Shown piece after piece: positions 40,801-55,800 of a DNA stretch of 64,000 nt. Under the pieces are notes generated by a model. It was not told where the DNA came from. It did no database searches and was given only the letters and a program-made list of their open reading frames with translations. Positions within the stretch are counted from its first letter, which is position 1; every line of letters begins with the position of its first letter. This stretch comes from Physcia stellaris (Eukaryota > Ascomycota > Lecanoromycetes > Caliciales > Physciaceae). A program made the position numbers and the translations under genes. Location: assembly GCA_018902385.1 (NCBI GenBank), contig JABSSW010000001.1, positions 930,001-994,000 on the forward strand, read 5' to 3'.

Positions 40801-43800
40801 CCCGGTAACCGGACAAACGGGGTAACCGGACAGCCTAGGGTTGACAGGTGCCTTTCTAGGGTTAGGGTGAGAAGTTACCTGGTCAACCCTAGGTTGTCCG
40901 GTTACCCCGTTTGTCCGGTTACCGGGTGGCACCTTCTAAGCCAAAATCTACTCCCACGCTGGCTCCTCTTGATATTGATTATTCTCCAAAGGTGTAGTAG
41001 CAGCACACCATTACAGAGCCTGTCATTAGTATGGGGTCTATGAGTCCAGTATTCCGTCTACAGTTGCAAACGCGGCGTCTTGGATGGGGGTTGCATTACC
41101 TATACGGTGCAATACTCTCAGACGCGCTCAAGTCAGTTACAATACTCGCCCACCGTTGGGGCTGTCGAAAGTCTACTTATCAGAACGGAAGGGCAACTGG
41201 ATGATGGAGGAACCGGGTGGAGTAACAATAGAATGCAAGGCCTATCATGCCACAAGAAAGCTTACTGTACTGTCTTGAGAGCTCCTATCCTCCCATGTAT
41301 CAAGATCCGCTCCTACTATCTCCTTGCATGAGTGGTATTTGGGACCTTGATGAAAGTCAGACAGGCAGCTGAAGCTATGAAGGCTACATGCGATCCACTC
41401 CGCCATCGAAGGACACCAATCGATGATCGCTCTCTGTCATACATTCACAGGCGCCCTGAGTCAATGGACATGCTGTCATCAGGATCATAATCTCAGTTCT
41501 CAAGCCGGTTGCTCTTTTTGTGTGGTCGTGATTGACACTCACTATGGACACGAACACGTGGGTACCCGACTTGAGAAGCAAATCCGTCGAAAAGCTCCCT
41601 TTCATATTCATCTCCTGTGCCAAAAACTGGGCAACCATGATTAAACCCTCTAATAGCGCTCAATTCTGGCCAGGGTTCCGGTCCAAAGTGAAGCCAGTGT
41701 CAACGGGGGTTGTCTTCTCACTTGTCATCGTTTCTCATTTTCACTCGCTTCTGCAACCCCGAAGCCATTATGTGCGTCCCTGCAAGTGATCCACATGGCA
41801 TGGCATCGGAGAATTTCATGGCCGGGGTAAGCACAGGTATCTATGGAGAAGCGCTCGACGCTTTGTGAGTAGGCGGCTGCTGCCGGACTCCTTCAAGTAT
41901 CGACCTTGTGGCTTCCTTGTTAGTTGGCTGAACGAGATCTGTCAGGATGATTGTATTGGCGAGATAGAAGCGTGCACCCGACCATGCGTTCCAATGGTCT
42001 AAAGCCCCGAGGTGTTTACCTATGCCGCTCGCCAGACTGGCTACCTTGCAGTTCCTCTTCTGATTATGCATGTCTAGGATTGCCTTTCAGTTTCCCACTA
42101 TACTGTTTCCATACGGCTGGGCACCCTGAAATATTCCCTGTCGACCTCTCTAATCGTCCAATATGTCAACGGGATGGAATTCTTTCAGACTTACGTCTGT
42201 AAGCGTTTCTTGCGTCCCATGAACAACAGCTCCTTCCTCAAGATCTCATCTTCTAGTGGTCTCGGATGGTACGGAGTATTTATATTTGTGTGCTCGAGTC
42301 TACTAATAGATGTTTTGATGGACCTCTCATTATATCCTGAAGGAGCCGATCTATCGAAAATTCCCGCCTTGGATCCACCGCCAGGCATCACGTCAAATTT
42401 CCTGGATCCCGTCAACCGCGCAAACATAACGGTAATTCCGTGTGCTGGTATCGTCGCTGTCATGATCCTCTTCGTATTTCTAAGAATGTATACGAAGATA
42501 TATATTACCCACTCCACAGGCTGGGACGATTGTAAGATTACGCTTCCGGACCTTATGCTCTCATTTCTTGACTAAGCCACTCAAGATATCTGTATATTCG
42601 TCACGGTGAGCCAAATTGTCCTTAAGTTTAGAGAAGGCTAAGGCTTCTTTAGCTTTTCTCAATTGCTTACCTTGTTCTTCTCATGGACAGTAAGTGATTG
42701 ATGAATGTATCCTACCGTATATCTAATCTAAGTAATTCAGTCTACCAGCGCGGGTTCGGAGTACACCAATGGGACATATCTGTTGCTCGGTTAAATTCTC
42801 TCCTTGCGAAGGTAATCTTTCGAAAGGCAAACGCTTTGAAAAACCATTTCACTGACGGGCAACCATAGGAAATTCACGCCAATACAATGCTCTGGGGTCC
42901 TATTCTGTTTTCCACCAAACTTGCGCTCTTGTTGCTGTTCTGGCGTCTTTTCCATTCGACAGGTATTTTGAGACACATGATCTACTTTGGCGCTGCCTTC
43001 CACTTCGCGCTTTATACATCATACATGTTTTTGAGCTTCTTTCTTTGTCCCCAAACCTTCGCTATGAAGTGTTTGAATCAGCTGAACATGCTTTTCGTTG
43101 TGACGACCAGCCTAAACATCAGCGGCGATCTATACCTGTTGTTTCTGCCGATCTTCGCGGTAGCGAGGCTACAAATCCCCACAAGGTTTAAATTGAGCCT
43201 CGTGGCAGTTTTCTCGACTGGCTTACTGTATGTGACGAGATCCCGACTATTCTTTGAAATCAGGCTGATCAATTCCACAGAGCCTGTGTAGCCAGCGTTC
43301 TTGCCTTATATTTCCGTGCAAAGCTTCGTTTTACACCGGATATTACTTGGAACGCTACACCTGTATTTATTTTCACGTTAGTCTATCAGCCGGGTGGGAA
43401 GAATCTATTGCTAAGTCGGTTTTAGTGTCTTGGAGATCAATTGCGGCATCATCGTGTGCTGCATGCCTACCTTTCCTGCACTCTTCAGATATTGGAACAG
43501 TCCGCCCACAGCCAGGACTTACCATTACAGACCCTTTACTGCTCGGGAGTCTGACCCTAGAAATCCAGCCCACGCGAACAGTTTCCCCTTACTGTTGAAC
43601 CCAGATATAGGTCGTGCGCAATGCGCAACATGCGCAGATCAATACTGCACAATGGAAGAAGGACGGGTACCTCAAAGCACCGAACGAGAAGTACACAACA
43701 TTCGCTGCGCTAGACCGGTCCAGTCATTCCTCTTGGATGCAACCCCTGAAATCTCGTCAAGTGCAAGTCACTGAATGCTTCGAGACAGAACTCGTGAGAT

Positions 43801-46800
43801 TCCGTCTAAATGTTATCGGAAGATCATCCTATCTTTGCTGCAGATTGTGTGGGTACTCCTGCCTGACTCTCTGTCATCGGATCTGCCAAGTGGTTGGTCA
43901 TGGCGAGTGACTGGCAGTCGATTACTCATTTTCCACGGCCAGGCAAGAAGTGGCGCAATCTCTTCTAAGCAGACCAATCGAATCAAGTGGAGCGATGTTT
44001 TCTCGAAAGTGAATGAGATCAAGAGGAGAAACCTCGCATTTCTATATCTTGCCCCTGAGGCGGGTTACAGAAGCTGATAATGAAATTCGCGCTTGGATGA
44101 GAACTTGGTTCATTGGCACAGTTGCACCACACCTGAAGTCATGGGATGCTCAAGTAACGAATTTAAGGCCTTTACCAGTCCTCGTTAAGGTCCCCAGGTT
44201 GGCTCTGAGGCTCCGAAAGTTTACATCAATCACGTAAGGGTGGGGTCATCATGAATTCCCACGGAATCTACTCGAAGTATGGCAGAAGTCGCAACCGAAG
44301 CAGTGCGGTGAGGCATTCCGTGGCCTTCAACATGCTTATCGTCAGACGCCTTTAGCAAATTGCCTGTAGGCCTGGTGCTATGGCTGGTGCTTCCCCTGGC
44401 CCGACACCAAATCGTGCACTTTTCATTTACACAGTCCCGGGACGAGACCAGACGGGAAAAGCCTATTAATTTCCATATTTGTACTTCGTTCCGAAGACAG
44501 GGTACGTCTCAACAATAAACACATTGATCTCTCGGAATAGCAGCCGACCCAATTTCTCGAGTAGTAGTAGCACAATTGCATCCTTCCAGGCCCATGGGCG
44601 CATTGAGGGGCCTTTGGCGACTGCGCTACTAACCGCTTTTACATTGTGTCAGAACGACGACAAGGGTGCGTTTTTATTGCTACGAGGCATGTTGCCAGCA
44701 TTGAACCTGAAGGGGCAAGGTTTATCTTGTTGTAATTTGTCTGGTGATTCCCAAGTTCTAAAAGGCTTCCTTCATCAGACCTCTAGACTCCAGCAAAAGT
44801 AGCCATCACCTTTAATTCTACTACCACATCTTCTTTGGCCAAACCTCTGATCCGATCATAAATGAGTAATAATTGGAAATGGCTCGGTGAAACTTTTGGC
44901 TTATGCCGTGTCGACATTAAGATAGTACAACGATCTTTTATATCCACGGGGTATAATCTTCTAGACACAAATTGTGGAACGACAAGGGTGACTCGGCGGC
45001 TTGAGAACGGCTGTGATGTTCCCGTCAATATGGCACACTCAGTCTGGGCTTCGATGCCATCCCTGGATAATCTCGCCGTTTCCGACATGATCACCCAGAA
45101 AGCCGTACATGTGTAGAGCGTCGCTAACGCCGATCGCGTGGGAGTGTTCACCGTTCTGTTTACGAGCATTGAACGAGATGATCGCGTCAGAGCGGACAAA
45201 GTGCGCATAAGGAGGATACTTGTGTACAAGTTTGTATTCGAAATCGAGACAGAATTCCTAGGCTACTAATGATTGTTGGATGTTGCCCCTTTCGATTGGG
45301 GTCCAGAGTGAAGCTTGTACGTGTTGAAATCGTCGAGATCTTGCAAGGCCTTACGTGACCAGTACGCTTAGAGTCTTATACACAGACAGCCTCGTCGCTG
45401 AGATTTTGCCACCCTACAAAGACTTTGCTGGTTAGCTACTAGACTGCGTTTAAAATCAATGTTTTGATAGATCTAAATTCTCAGCAGCAGCCGTACTACA
45501 GCCTCCGAGCGTTGCTTGAAGTTCACGAGTTCACAGACTAAGGTAAGGTACCTACCTCGGATAGATCAATAGTAGTCACGTGCCGTAGGGTTCACCCGCA
45601 GTAGCCCTTATCCAGGTCCGATAACGGATCTCGCGGATGGAAAAGTGGTAGATCAATTCATCCTTTGTGCATAAGTAGATCCAATCCGCCATGGTACGAT
45701 ACCTTGAGAGCCGATATCCCATAACAGCAGAGATCTCTGCCTGAAAAATGGCACCTTACAACGTTGTCGTTTTCGCTGGTGACCATTGTGGCCCAGAGGT
45801 CACAGCAGAAGCTGTAAAGGTATCGTGAGCCGCGTTTGGTTAGATTTCCATCGCTCAGACTATAGGTAGATCCTCAAAGCGCTTGAAAAATGCAGGCCAG
45901 AAATCAGATTCAACTTCCAGGAGCACCTGCTTGGCGGCGTGAGTACGCATTTGGCAGCCCGCTACCTCCTACATTCTCTAACGCGACTTGAAGGCATCCA
46001 TTGATCATACCAGGACCGCCGACAGCCCTGGCAACCCATTGACTGACGAAGCTCTCAAAGCTGCCAAAGAAGCCGATGCTGTCCTTCTCGGCGCTATCGG
46101 CGGACCAGTAAGTTCTCGCTTATTTACAGATATTGGGGGCCATCGCGTCGTTGAAGCTGTTGTAGGAATGGGGCACCGGCGCGGTACGCCCCGAACAAGG
46201 TCTGCTGAAGCTGCGGAAAGAAATGGGGACTTTCGGTAATCTTCGTCCATGCAGCTTCGCCTCCGATTCTCTTGTCGAGTTCTCGCCATTAAAGGCCGAA
46301 ATATGCCGCGGTGTAGATTTTACCATCATCCGGGAGCTTACAGGCGGCATCTACTTTGGGGAGAGGAAAGAGGACGACGGCGATGGTACTGCGTGGGACA
46401 CTGAGCCTTATTCTCGGGCTGAGATCGAGCGAGTAACCAGACTTGCGGCGCAGATGGCGTTACAAAAATCGCCGCCATCTAAAGTGTGGAGTCTGGATAA
46501 AGCTAATGTGTTGGCCACCAGTCGATTATGGCGGAAGGTCGTCAGCGAGGTCATGGCGAAGGAGTTTTCGCAATTAGAGCTGGGTCATCAATTGATTGAC
46601 AGTGCGGCGATGTTGATGGTGAAAAATCCTAGGGCATTAAATGGCGTTGTCGTGACAAGCAATTTATTCGGGGACATCATCAGCGATGAAGCAAGCGTGA
46701 TTCCCGGTAGCTTAGGCTTACTGCCTAGCGCGAGTCTGAGCAGTGTCCCAGACGGGAAGAGCAAGGTTAACGGTATATATGAGCCGATACATGGTAAGTG

Positions 46801-49800
46801 GCCTCAAACGAGAGGTAAAATGTATTGATCCACTCATGAACAGCCACAGGCTCAGCCCCAGACATATCAGGTAAAGGGATTGTGAATCCGGTGGCAGCGA
46901 TACTTTCGACTGCGATGATGCTCCAATACTCACTGAATCTTCCAGCCGAGGCTAAAATCATCGAAGAAGCTGTCAGGATAACAATCGATAGTGGCGTGAG
47001 GACAGGCGACATCGGCGGAACGGCAAGTACACAGCAAGTGGGCGAGGCAGTAGCCAGAGAGCTCGAAAGGCTATTGTTTAAATAGGTTGTCGTCAACCAT
47101 GCTGCACTGGATTGTTTCGAATGGGTGATGGATCCTGCTTACCTGGTTCAGAACTATTGGGACAACAGTAGCTGCACTATCCGACCGTCCTCATTTTCTT
47201 TACTGGATCCAGCATGACATGTAGAGTCTCATGTCCTCGACCAGTATGGAACATCTGCACGAGTTCCTTTTGGGGGTAAGGGCAGCTAGAGGCAGGGCCA
47301 TGGACCTTCTCGATCGGGCCCAGGTGCACGTTTGATCATCTCAACTCTGGTTCTCCCATCCAATCAGCCTCTTCCAAGCCCAGTACCTCTTGTTTCTGAA
47401 CTTCCTCGACCTCTGTCTGGCCTGACCTTGTGTTCGGCACCTCCACTTCGCCAAGCTTTCTCCTTTCTTTTCTTCCCTCTCTGACATCCTTCGCGAATAG
47501 CTGCACGCCGCGGACGTGGGTATCCTTCCCGTTCTGGTGGTTCTCGCAGATTTTGATCTGAACAATCATGCATTTGAGTACTGCTCCTGTATAGAAAGTG
47601 CCATCCGATCCATCGGATATCGGACCCACGCCCTCAAGACTGATGTCGACCCAGCCACTGGGACTGTCTCCAGTCCATTCGGCAAATTCGGTCAAATCAT
47701 ACATCCCGGTCCCTGCTAGGAATACTATGCGTGTGGGCGTGTAGCTCTCGTCGAGCTCGAAATCTAAGTAGACCCGTAACTTAACGATAGAGACTAGTTT
47801 GAAGAAATGAATGTTCAACAGGTGCGGCTGCGGGCCGTCGGATTGCCAGAATTGGGAGATAGAAGGCGACCGTAGAGCGGCGACACCACACCCTGGTTTA
47901 CAGGTACTGACTGTCCAAGAGGCAAGCGGGGAGATCTCTCGCAAGCCTATGAGTGCAGTGTCAGGTAGTTCGAGAGCAGCAGTGTCATTATCCGTGCCCG
48001 ATTCAAGGTCGTCTTCTGGCATACCCTCGGCTTCTTGGAGGGCGGGCGGTGGTGCTGAAGCCATATTGTTCACTTCCCTTGAGCATGCCTCCGTCAGCGA
48101 CAGTTTAACACCAGTAACAAACAGCTCGGAATCAACAATGTGCAAAACTATGAAGGGGATAGGGGCTTACTCGTTCTCGTCGAATATGATGGTCGATATG
48201 TCGGAGACACGCTGTGAGTTGTTCGAACGGGCCGACTTTGGACCGTGTCGATTCATTCAGCGCTACTAGTACGCCGCGAGGAATTGTTCGACACTGGAAT
48301 CCATTATTACAAAAGGAGTTGGACGCCCGAGATGGACCTAGGGTTTGGATGTATGTACGCTCCAAGAAGGGTCCTGCCCACTGCCGTGTCGAATACTCCT
48401 CACCATCGCAAAACTTTTGGTCCTATCATTGCGTCCTATGCCTTGACCTCAAAATCTCACGTTTTGGACAAATAGCGATGACTTCAGACATGATTCGGAA
48501 TTCCCCGTTCGAATTTGATTGTACTTTATACAAATTACATAAGTTCTGGTAAGTCTTACATGCTTTAGGACAAATCGTCGGAAGTTCCTCAAACTTATTA
48601 CGACTTTGGCGACTTATCAAGCGCTCCGCCCGTGTCTCGCCCAGTGATAAGCGACAAATTATGTCTGGAGAAACACAGTTCAATTAATGATAAGTTTAGC
48701 AGTGCTAAGAACAATGTATTCTTACCCGACCTCGACTGACTGAAATCCGTCCCGTCTGCCAGCTTCGATTCTTCTATCTGGGACTGGATTCTGTCCTTCG
48801 TCTTCTCCTCAAGTGTTACCGCCTTGCGTTTGTCCTCCATCTGGCTTCTTAAGGTTGTCGCGAACATGTATTCCATTCTCGCTTCGGCAGTTTTCCTTGC
48901 ATTCGCGCTGCCTAGCGCATTATCTTTGACGGTACCTGTTGACTCTGCCAGAAGTCTTGCCCTACGAGATAACAAATTCGGGTTGAAATGCAGTAATGCG
49001 CCTTCAGTGACGGCAGGAGAGTGAGCTGTCAAGGTCCTTTTTCCGAGCACTTAAGGCTCGTACTAACCTGGCTTCTCTACTAGCTATCTGGATCCGTCGG
49101 ATGTGCCCAAAACGCTGGCAATGAGACTTCCTGCATCAGGCTCCAATCGTGAGTACGCTGGAAAAATCCATTGGCACATGCTCTCATGGATGGCACTAAT
49201 TGTGCCTACTTATACAGAACCGTGGCTCGGTAATCTATGGTGCACACCGGGCACTCGCACCTATACTTTCTTCAGCCTGGGAAAGCTTCTACCTCCACCT
49301 TTAACGTGGAGAGATCCTGCAAGAGCGCTTCATCAAGCCGTAGCCCAGGTTCAGGATTATCTTAGGAGTAGTCCAGATGGGCCGATTTCCGATGGTTTCT
49401 GGACTACCCAGCCAGCGGGTCTAAACATCAAAATTGGCGTCAGGAGCTCGAAGGGGAAACGACCTATGGGATCCTCGGTTCTGCCTTGACCGGATTGAGT
49501 CAATTCCACGACGAGGGTTACAACTATGGGAAGCAGCCTCTCGTTTTCCAGGTGAACGATGGCATGTGGGGCGAGGTTGGGAGAGGGTATGTTGGGATAA
49601 CTGACCCCAAAGATGGGTCTTGCATTTACGCCCAGTTGGGTTGGAAAAAAGGGGATTGTTCCGATGTGATAACAGGGAAAGTTATATAGGGCCTACACCG
49701 GAAAATACCGCGTGAGGTACATATCACAATGTATGACTGCACTCGAAAGCTCCGAATCGAGAAGACATCTATGAGAGCATTTTAGATATACTGGTTTCAG

Positions 49801-52800
49801 TGTACTCGTGGGTGGCTGGGCCTCTGCTGTCGATTGACTGGCTTTAGCTACAGATTAGTATAGGGTTAGGGCTGTCTCGAATTCCAAGCACGTGGAAGCG
49901 CGTTGACGCAGCCCCAGTTACGGACGACGAGGAATAGAGGCTGCAGAAGAAGTGCATTGGATTGGAAACTTTCGTACAGGATGGAGATGAGAGGGAGCCA
50001 TGGGGATAAAGATGCCTGAAATGGCCTGCTCGAATAGAAAAACAAAACATCAAGAACAAATAATTCTGTATAGAGTCAAGAATCATCTAGAAGATGATTG
50101 GCTCGGTTGTTTTTAGTCGCATAACGAACTCTTAAGGTCGGTTTCGAGTGCTTAATGAATCAATCAATCAATCAATCAAGCGCGTTGACGCGCTCGGCGC
50201 TCTCATCTTACCTAAGTAAAATCTACTATGTGGGTGCACAACATCGATCGTCCCCGTCCCTTCCGGGCCTGGCTTACCTCTTAGTAAAAGGGCACAACGA
50301 GTTAAGGGCGTCATATGAGTTATGCTGAATAAGCCATTCCGATCGCCGTTGCTCAAGCAATCTGCTACTCCAAGCGGTGAAGCACGAGATGTTGCCGATA
50401 ATGGAGACGAACACCCAGCGAAGAAGAGACGCACAAGTACAAACGATACAGCAGCGCGAGAGTCTTCCGGGCCTCGACTTGTTTTCAAAGCGCCTGGTGT
50501 CTCCTCTCTTCCGCGCAAACCTCTCGTGACGGTCCTGAACCCAGCTGCAGCTTCCGAAACCGAGCAGGGTCTGAATGGCTTCATCGAGGGCTATTACACT
50601 GTCTTGTGGTGAGCGTTGCGCTTCAAAAGCACACAAAAATCGAATCGAAAATGCTGAAATGACCGAATAGGCGGAACTACACCACCAAGAAGCATAAGAC
50701 TTGGGATGGAGACGGCATTCTCCACGTTGCAGGCGGATACGCCGTTTTGCAAGACATATCCGGTCGAAACATGGGACGAACTGCATGCAATTCACCATTC
50801 TTACCAGGGTCAACCTTATCTGTTGGAGGGAAGGAAATCGAGGTCGATTCAATGCTACCAAAAGTCGACTTTTTAGCGGGACGGCCATTTCTTAATACGA
50901 AAACACTCAAAACTGAAAAGACAATAGCATCAGAGACACCTGTTGCTATCCAAGCCATCGAGCCGTCACCGAAAATAGTTACACAGACTAAAGTGTCGAA
51001 TGGCCCTGAAAAGCATGAAGTGCACAAATATCAAAATGTTGCGGCACCAAGGAGTGTAGGTACACAGGCTGCTTGGAAGAACCCAATGCTTGTAAGCACA
51101 ATCATGCCTGTCAAGGACACCAAAATCATCACGCCACGCCATGACCCTAGTGCTACAAACGCTTTAGTGATGACGAGGCCCAAAACGGCCCCGAAAGGGC
51201 GGCAACTCGTTGATGTTGTGGTAGATCCATTACTGAGTCAACATCTCCGAGACCACCAGAGAGAAGGCGTTAAATTCATGTACGAATGTGTCATGGGTAT
51301 GCGAGGATTCGACGGACAGGGAGCCATATTGGCAGACGAAATGGGGTTAGGCAAAACTTTACAGACAATTGCGCTCCTGTGGACTCTCTTGAAGCAGAAC
51401 CCCATATATGAGGATCCCCCGATCATCGCAAAGGCCTTGATTGTTTGTCCAGTCACTCTTATCAATAACTGGCGCAAGGAGCTCCGGAAATGGTTGGGCA
51501 CCGAAAGAATCGGTGTCTTTGTTGCCGACGAAAAGAAAAAGAGGCTTACGGATTTCACAATGGGTCGGAGCTACAGCATCATGATTATCGGCTATGAGAA
51601 ACTGCGGACAGTCCAAGAAGAGCTGAAGAAAGGCTCGGGCATTGACATAGTGATCGCAGATGAGGGGCACCGTCTCAAAACAGCCAAGAATAAAAGTGGT
51701 CAGGCGATCAGAGCTTTGAACACTGCGAGGAGAATAATCCTTTCAGGCACGCCAATTCAGAACGAACTTAGCGAGTTCTATATGATGGTCGACTTTGTCA
51801 ACCCCGATCTCTTGGGTAATTTCAAAACATTCACTAGACTGTTTGAGGCCCCTATTGTTAAAAGCAGACAGCCTGATGCTACACAGAAAGATATCGAGTT
51901 AGGTAAAGCTAGAGGTGAGGAGCTCGCCTTGACGACGAGCGTTTTCATTCTACGTCGGACCGCAGAGGTGCTGTCTAAATATTTGCCAGCGAAGACGGAA
52001 TATGTGCTATTCTGCCGACCAACCACCACTCAAGCTCTGGCTTATCAATCTGTGCTGGCATCCCCTGCTTTTCAAGCTGCCATGGGAAACATTGAGGCCT
52101 CATTGCAGTTGATCACTGTCCTCAAAAAAGTCTGCAATAGCCCAGCCCTGCTAAAACCAAAGGACCCTGCGGCACCTTTAAGTCCAATGATGGCTGGTCT
52201 TCTGTCGAGTATGCCTCCCAACCTCCTCCGCTCGAACGCAAGTACTAAGCTTCGGGCGCTCGATCAGCTCCTTCACACCTTACGAACTACAACCTCAGAA
52301 AAAGTCGTCATAGTCTCAAATTACACGTCAACGCTCGATCTCTTGGCCACTCTTCTCACTTCTCTTGCGCATCCATTCCTCCGCCTTGACGGTACCACTC
52401 CATCGTCTAAACGTCAAGATCTTGTTGATACATTTAATCGTTCGCCAGCTTCTGCCTGCTTCGCCTTCCTTTTGAGTGCAAAAGCAGGTGGCATGGGCAT
52501 CAACTTAATCGGAGCTTCTCGACTTGTACTTTTTGATGTTGATTGGAATCCAGCAACAGATTTGCAGGCAATGGCACGTATACATCGCGACGGACAGAAG
52601 AAGCCATGCTTCATCTACAGGCTTGTCATGTCGGGAGGACTCGATGAAAAAATCTGGCAGCGGCAAGTCACAAAACTCGGACTTGCGAGCAACATTATGG
52701 ATCAGAAGGGTGGGGGCAACAGCTTTACGAAGGAAGAGCTTCGGGATCTTTTTCGTCTTGATGAAGGTCTGAGCTGCCAGACGCATGACCTTTTGGGGTG

Positions 52801-55800
52801 CGAATGCGGAGGCCGGGGTATATCTGATCCTGCTGTGGGTGAAGAAGCCCCATGGACAGTTCTTGACAGCGAGACCGGAGAAGACGATGATGAAGATTTC
52901 CCTCTGATACCGGTCGGCCGTCTAACCAAAGCGAACAAAGTTAACATGGATGTCCAAGAACAGAAAATTAAGGATGACGCACGCAAGGCTCGTCACAACG
53001 GCGAAAGTAACAAAATGGAAAATTTGATGGCCTACTCGCATGTCGACACCTCAGCCTTCAAGAATACGGTTGATGAGAACTTGGAGGCGCTCGTGCAAGA
53101 CGAGGCTCTACTTAATGTGCTCAAGGATGAGGATAATCGGATTTCATTCATTTTCGCTAAGACTTCAGGTTGAGCTTGTTTGGCTGACCTGGATCTAAAG
53201 CAGGTGTATGAGCTCATAGATTATGATGGGTGCATGCTTGAAGATATTCTGAGCGTGGCGCTGGAGGCTTGTTGCATAACTGGAATTACTGATATATATA
53301 GACGGTATGAGCTATCGAGCTCACAAGATCTGAGACACCTTCTGATCATCACGTGAATGATGACTTTGTTCAGCTTGATAGTCGTGAACGTATGTATTGT
53401 ACATAGTGGAGTCACAGCATTACATGATGAGCGTCTTGAAAGGCTGAGACATGGCTGGTCCTGGCCCATTCTTGGTCTGCGTGTAATACTTCCTGGACAC
53501 AAAACCTCGACGACTGCTCATAAATCCCAAAGACATTTGACGCGATAAGTTACGTCTTCTTGGAATACAAAAAGTACTGAAACTGAAGTCCATCTGCTTC
53601 GCTTCCCCCCACTCAAGGTTCTTGTGCGAGGATCATTCCATTCAACGCGAACGACTATCTTTCTGCACTATTCTCATCCATTGAAATGTGCTGTATACAT
53701 AAAGCAAGCGCCAAATAAGCGCAGTGTAGTCATGAGGGAGCAAGCTGATGGCGCTCAATAGAGAGAGACTGTCTACTTTGTGACATGTATCAAATTGTTA
53801 CAAAGGAAGTCACACTGAGATCCGTTCGAGCATCCTTGGCAAGCTCTTCTACGACAATCTAACTGGAAGGGTTGAAGAAGACTCTTAGTCTTGCTTAATC
53901 AACCGCCATTCCTAGGGGTTTGTCTCTAATAACTCGATCAGATCCACGTGCATCCTCAACTCCTTCTCGACCATCATCCCGTAGAGACCCTTGAGTTCCT
54001 CATCTCTCATCCCAACCCTCAACTCCTGGAAGCCCATCATCCACAATTCCTTTGCCCAAGGACAAGCCTGAACGCCTCTCCACCACACTGACCTAGCCCT
54101 TTTCAAATCACCCTCTTCCATCTCAAATAAGACGTACGATTTCCATAGCCCTACACAATGTGCGCCGGCAGTGTCACTGATAGCCTTCTCGAAGGTATTT
54201 CGGACCGTGTTGCTGTTCGACCCGGCAATGAGTGAGCGGTTGAGCTCAGTATGGAGAGAAAAGTAATGCGGAATGACGCTCTCTTTGTCCTCCTTGCGGC
54301 GATCTCCCATGGTTGACCCAAGTACAACATCGTTGATGATTGTGCGCACCCGATCGTCGACACGGAAGCGAGTTTCATTCCAGGCGTAGACGGAGAGTAG
54401 AACGGTGTTGTGGGGAAAGAGTGCGACGCTAGCTGTAAGGGTTTCGCGAATCGTAGCGGGCTTGAATAGCGGAACATGATTTGCGTGGTGATAGAGTAGT
54501 TGGGCGAAGGATTGATGGAGGAGCTCATGGGCAGGAGAATCAGACGGAAAGTACGAGCTCAGAGAGGCAAGGCTAGCTGTAAAGGCTTCGAGTGCGGATG
54601 ACAAAGAGACCGAATTTGAGAGATAGGTCAAGATGATTAAGAGATCGCACGCGATGAATGAATGGACCGGACGGGCAAGGGAGAAGAAATGATCAAGAGA
54701 AGCGCTGAGGGCCTGTCGTGCGCGCAACAGTACCGCAGGACGGACACGTAGTCCTTCATCGACATCCATTTCGTGAGCGGAGCGGTTATCGTGAACCTGC
54801 TGATCCGGGTAAGCCAGCAATCGTTCGAGAGCCTCCTTTGGTCTCCGACAGCCAAGTGTTCCCCATACCCAGGTCCGCCATAGAAATATGGCATCATCTT
54901 GTGAGCTTTCGCCCAAATTCCGACTATTATTGATGGCTGAAACAATGACATTCTGTGCTCGGTTCTCATTCATTGTTTGATATTCAATGCACGCATAGGC
55001 GTTGTACAAACGCAGACTTTCTGGTCGATTTTTGATAAGTTTCTTGGCGATCCTTCTGACGGTATCAGGAGAAAGCTGTAGCTCCAAGGCTAGAAGATAT
55101 TCTGCGAGAGTATCATTCCCAAGGCCTGCTTCTACTAGTGCGCTCAGCGTTCTCCCAAGTAGGCCAACCTTTACTGGGCCGTTGTCCATAGTATATCTGT
55201 GTGGTAACGTGCCGAAGGCTGAGATCCAATCCCGCTTTGTAGAGAATAAAGTCTCCGACGACAATTCGTGATCGATGGGCGAGACTTGAAAGATGCGATG
55301 AGCGGCTTCAGCGCCAGAATGGTCATATACTTTACTCGTGTCCCTGTGCGCCTCAAATTGCTTTGCAGAATCCAGTACCATGGTGCCCTGGGACTCGCTA
55401 CACCGGGTCAGAGCTTCTGGGTGCAGAAACGAGTTTCTGTACCATATCCTACTGATAGAAACACACCCATCACGAGTCCAAGGAGGAAGATGGCAGAACG
55501 CAAGCCAGCCTGCAATCAGCAATGATCGGTCCAGCAGCGACGTTGGATAGTTTTCAAGCACATCCCGAACGTCAGAAAAGAGGACAATCCTGTAGGGGTC
55601 ATTTTCTTCGACATCGTCTATAGTCCGTGCCGAAACCCTAGAGTCTAAAGCTCTCTGACGTTCTAAATTAGCCCACGAGCCGAATTTGTCAGGCTTAGAC
55701 GCAAGCGAGGTATTCGCATCGATAGTCGGCTGGGGTGGCGCTCCTGATCCCGCCTCAAAACTGGCCCATCCTAGGGCACCGTCATCTCCGATGCGAGGTA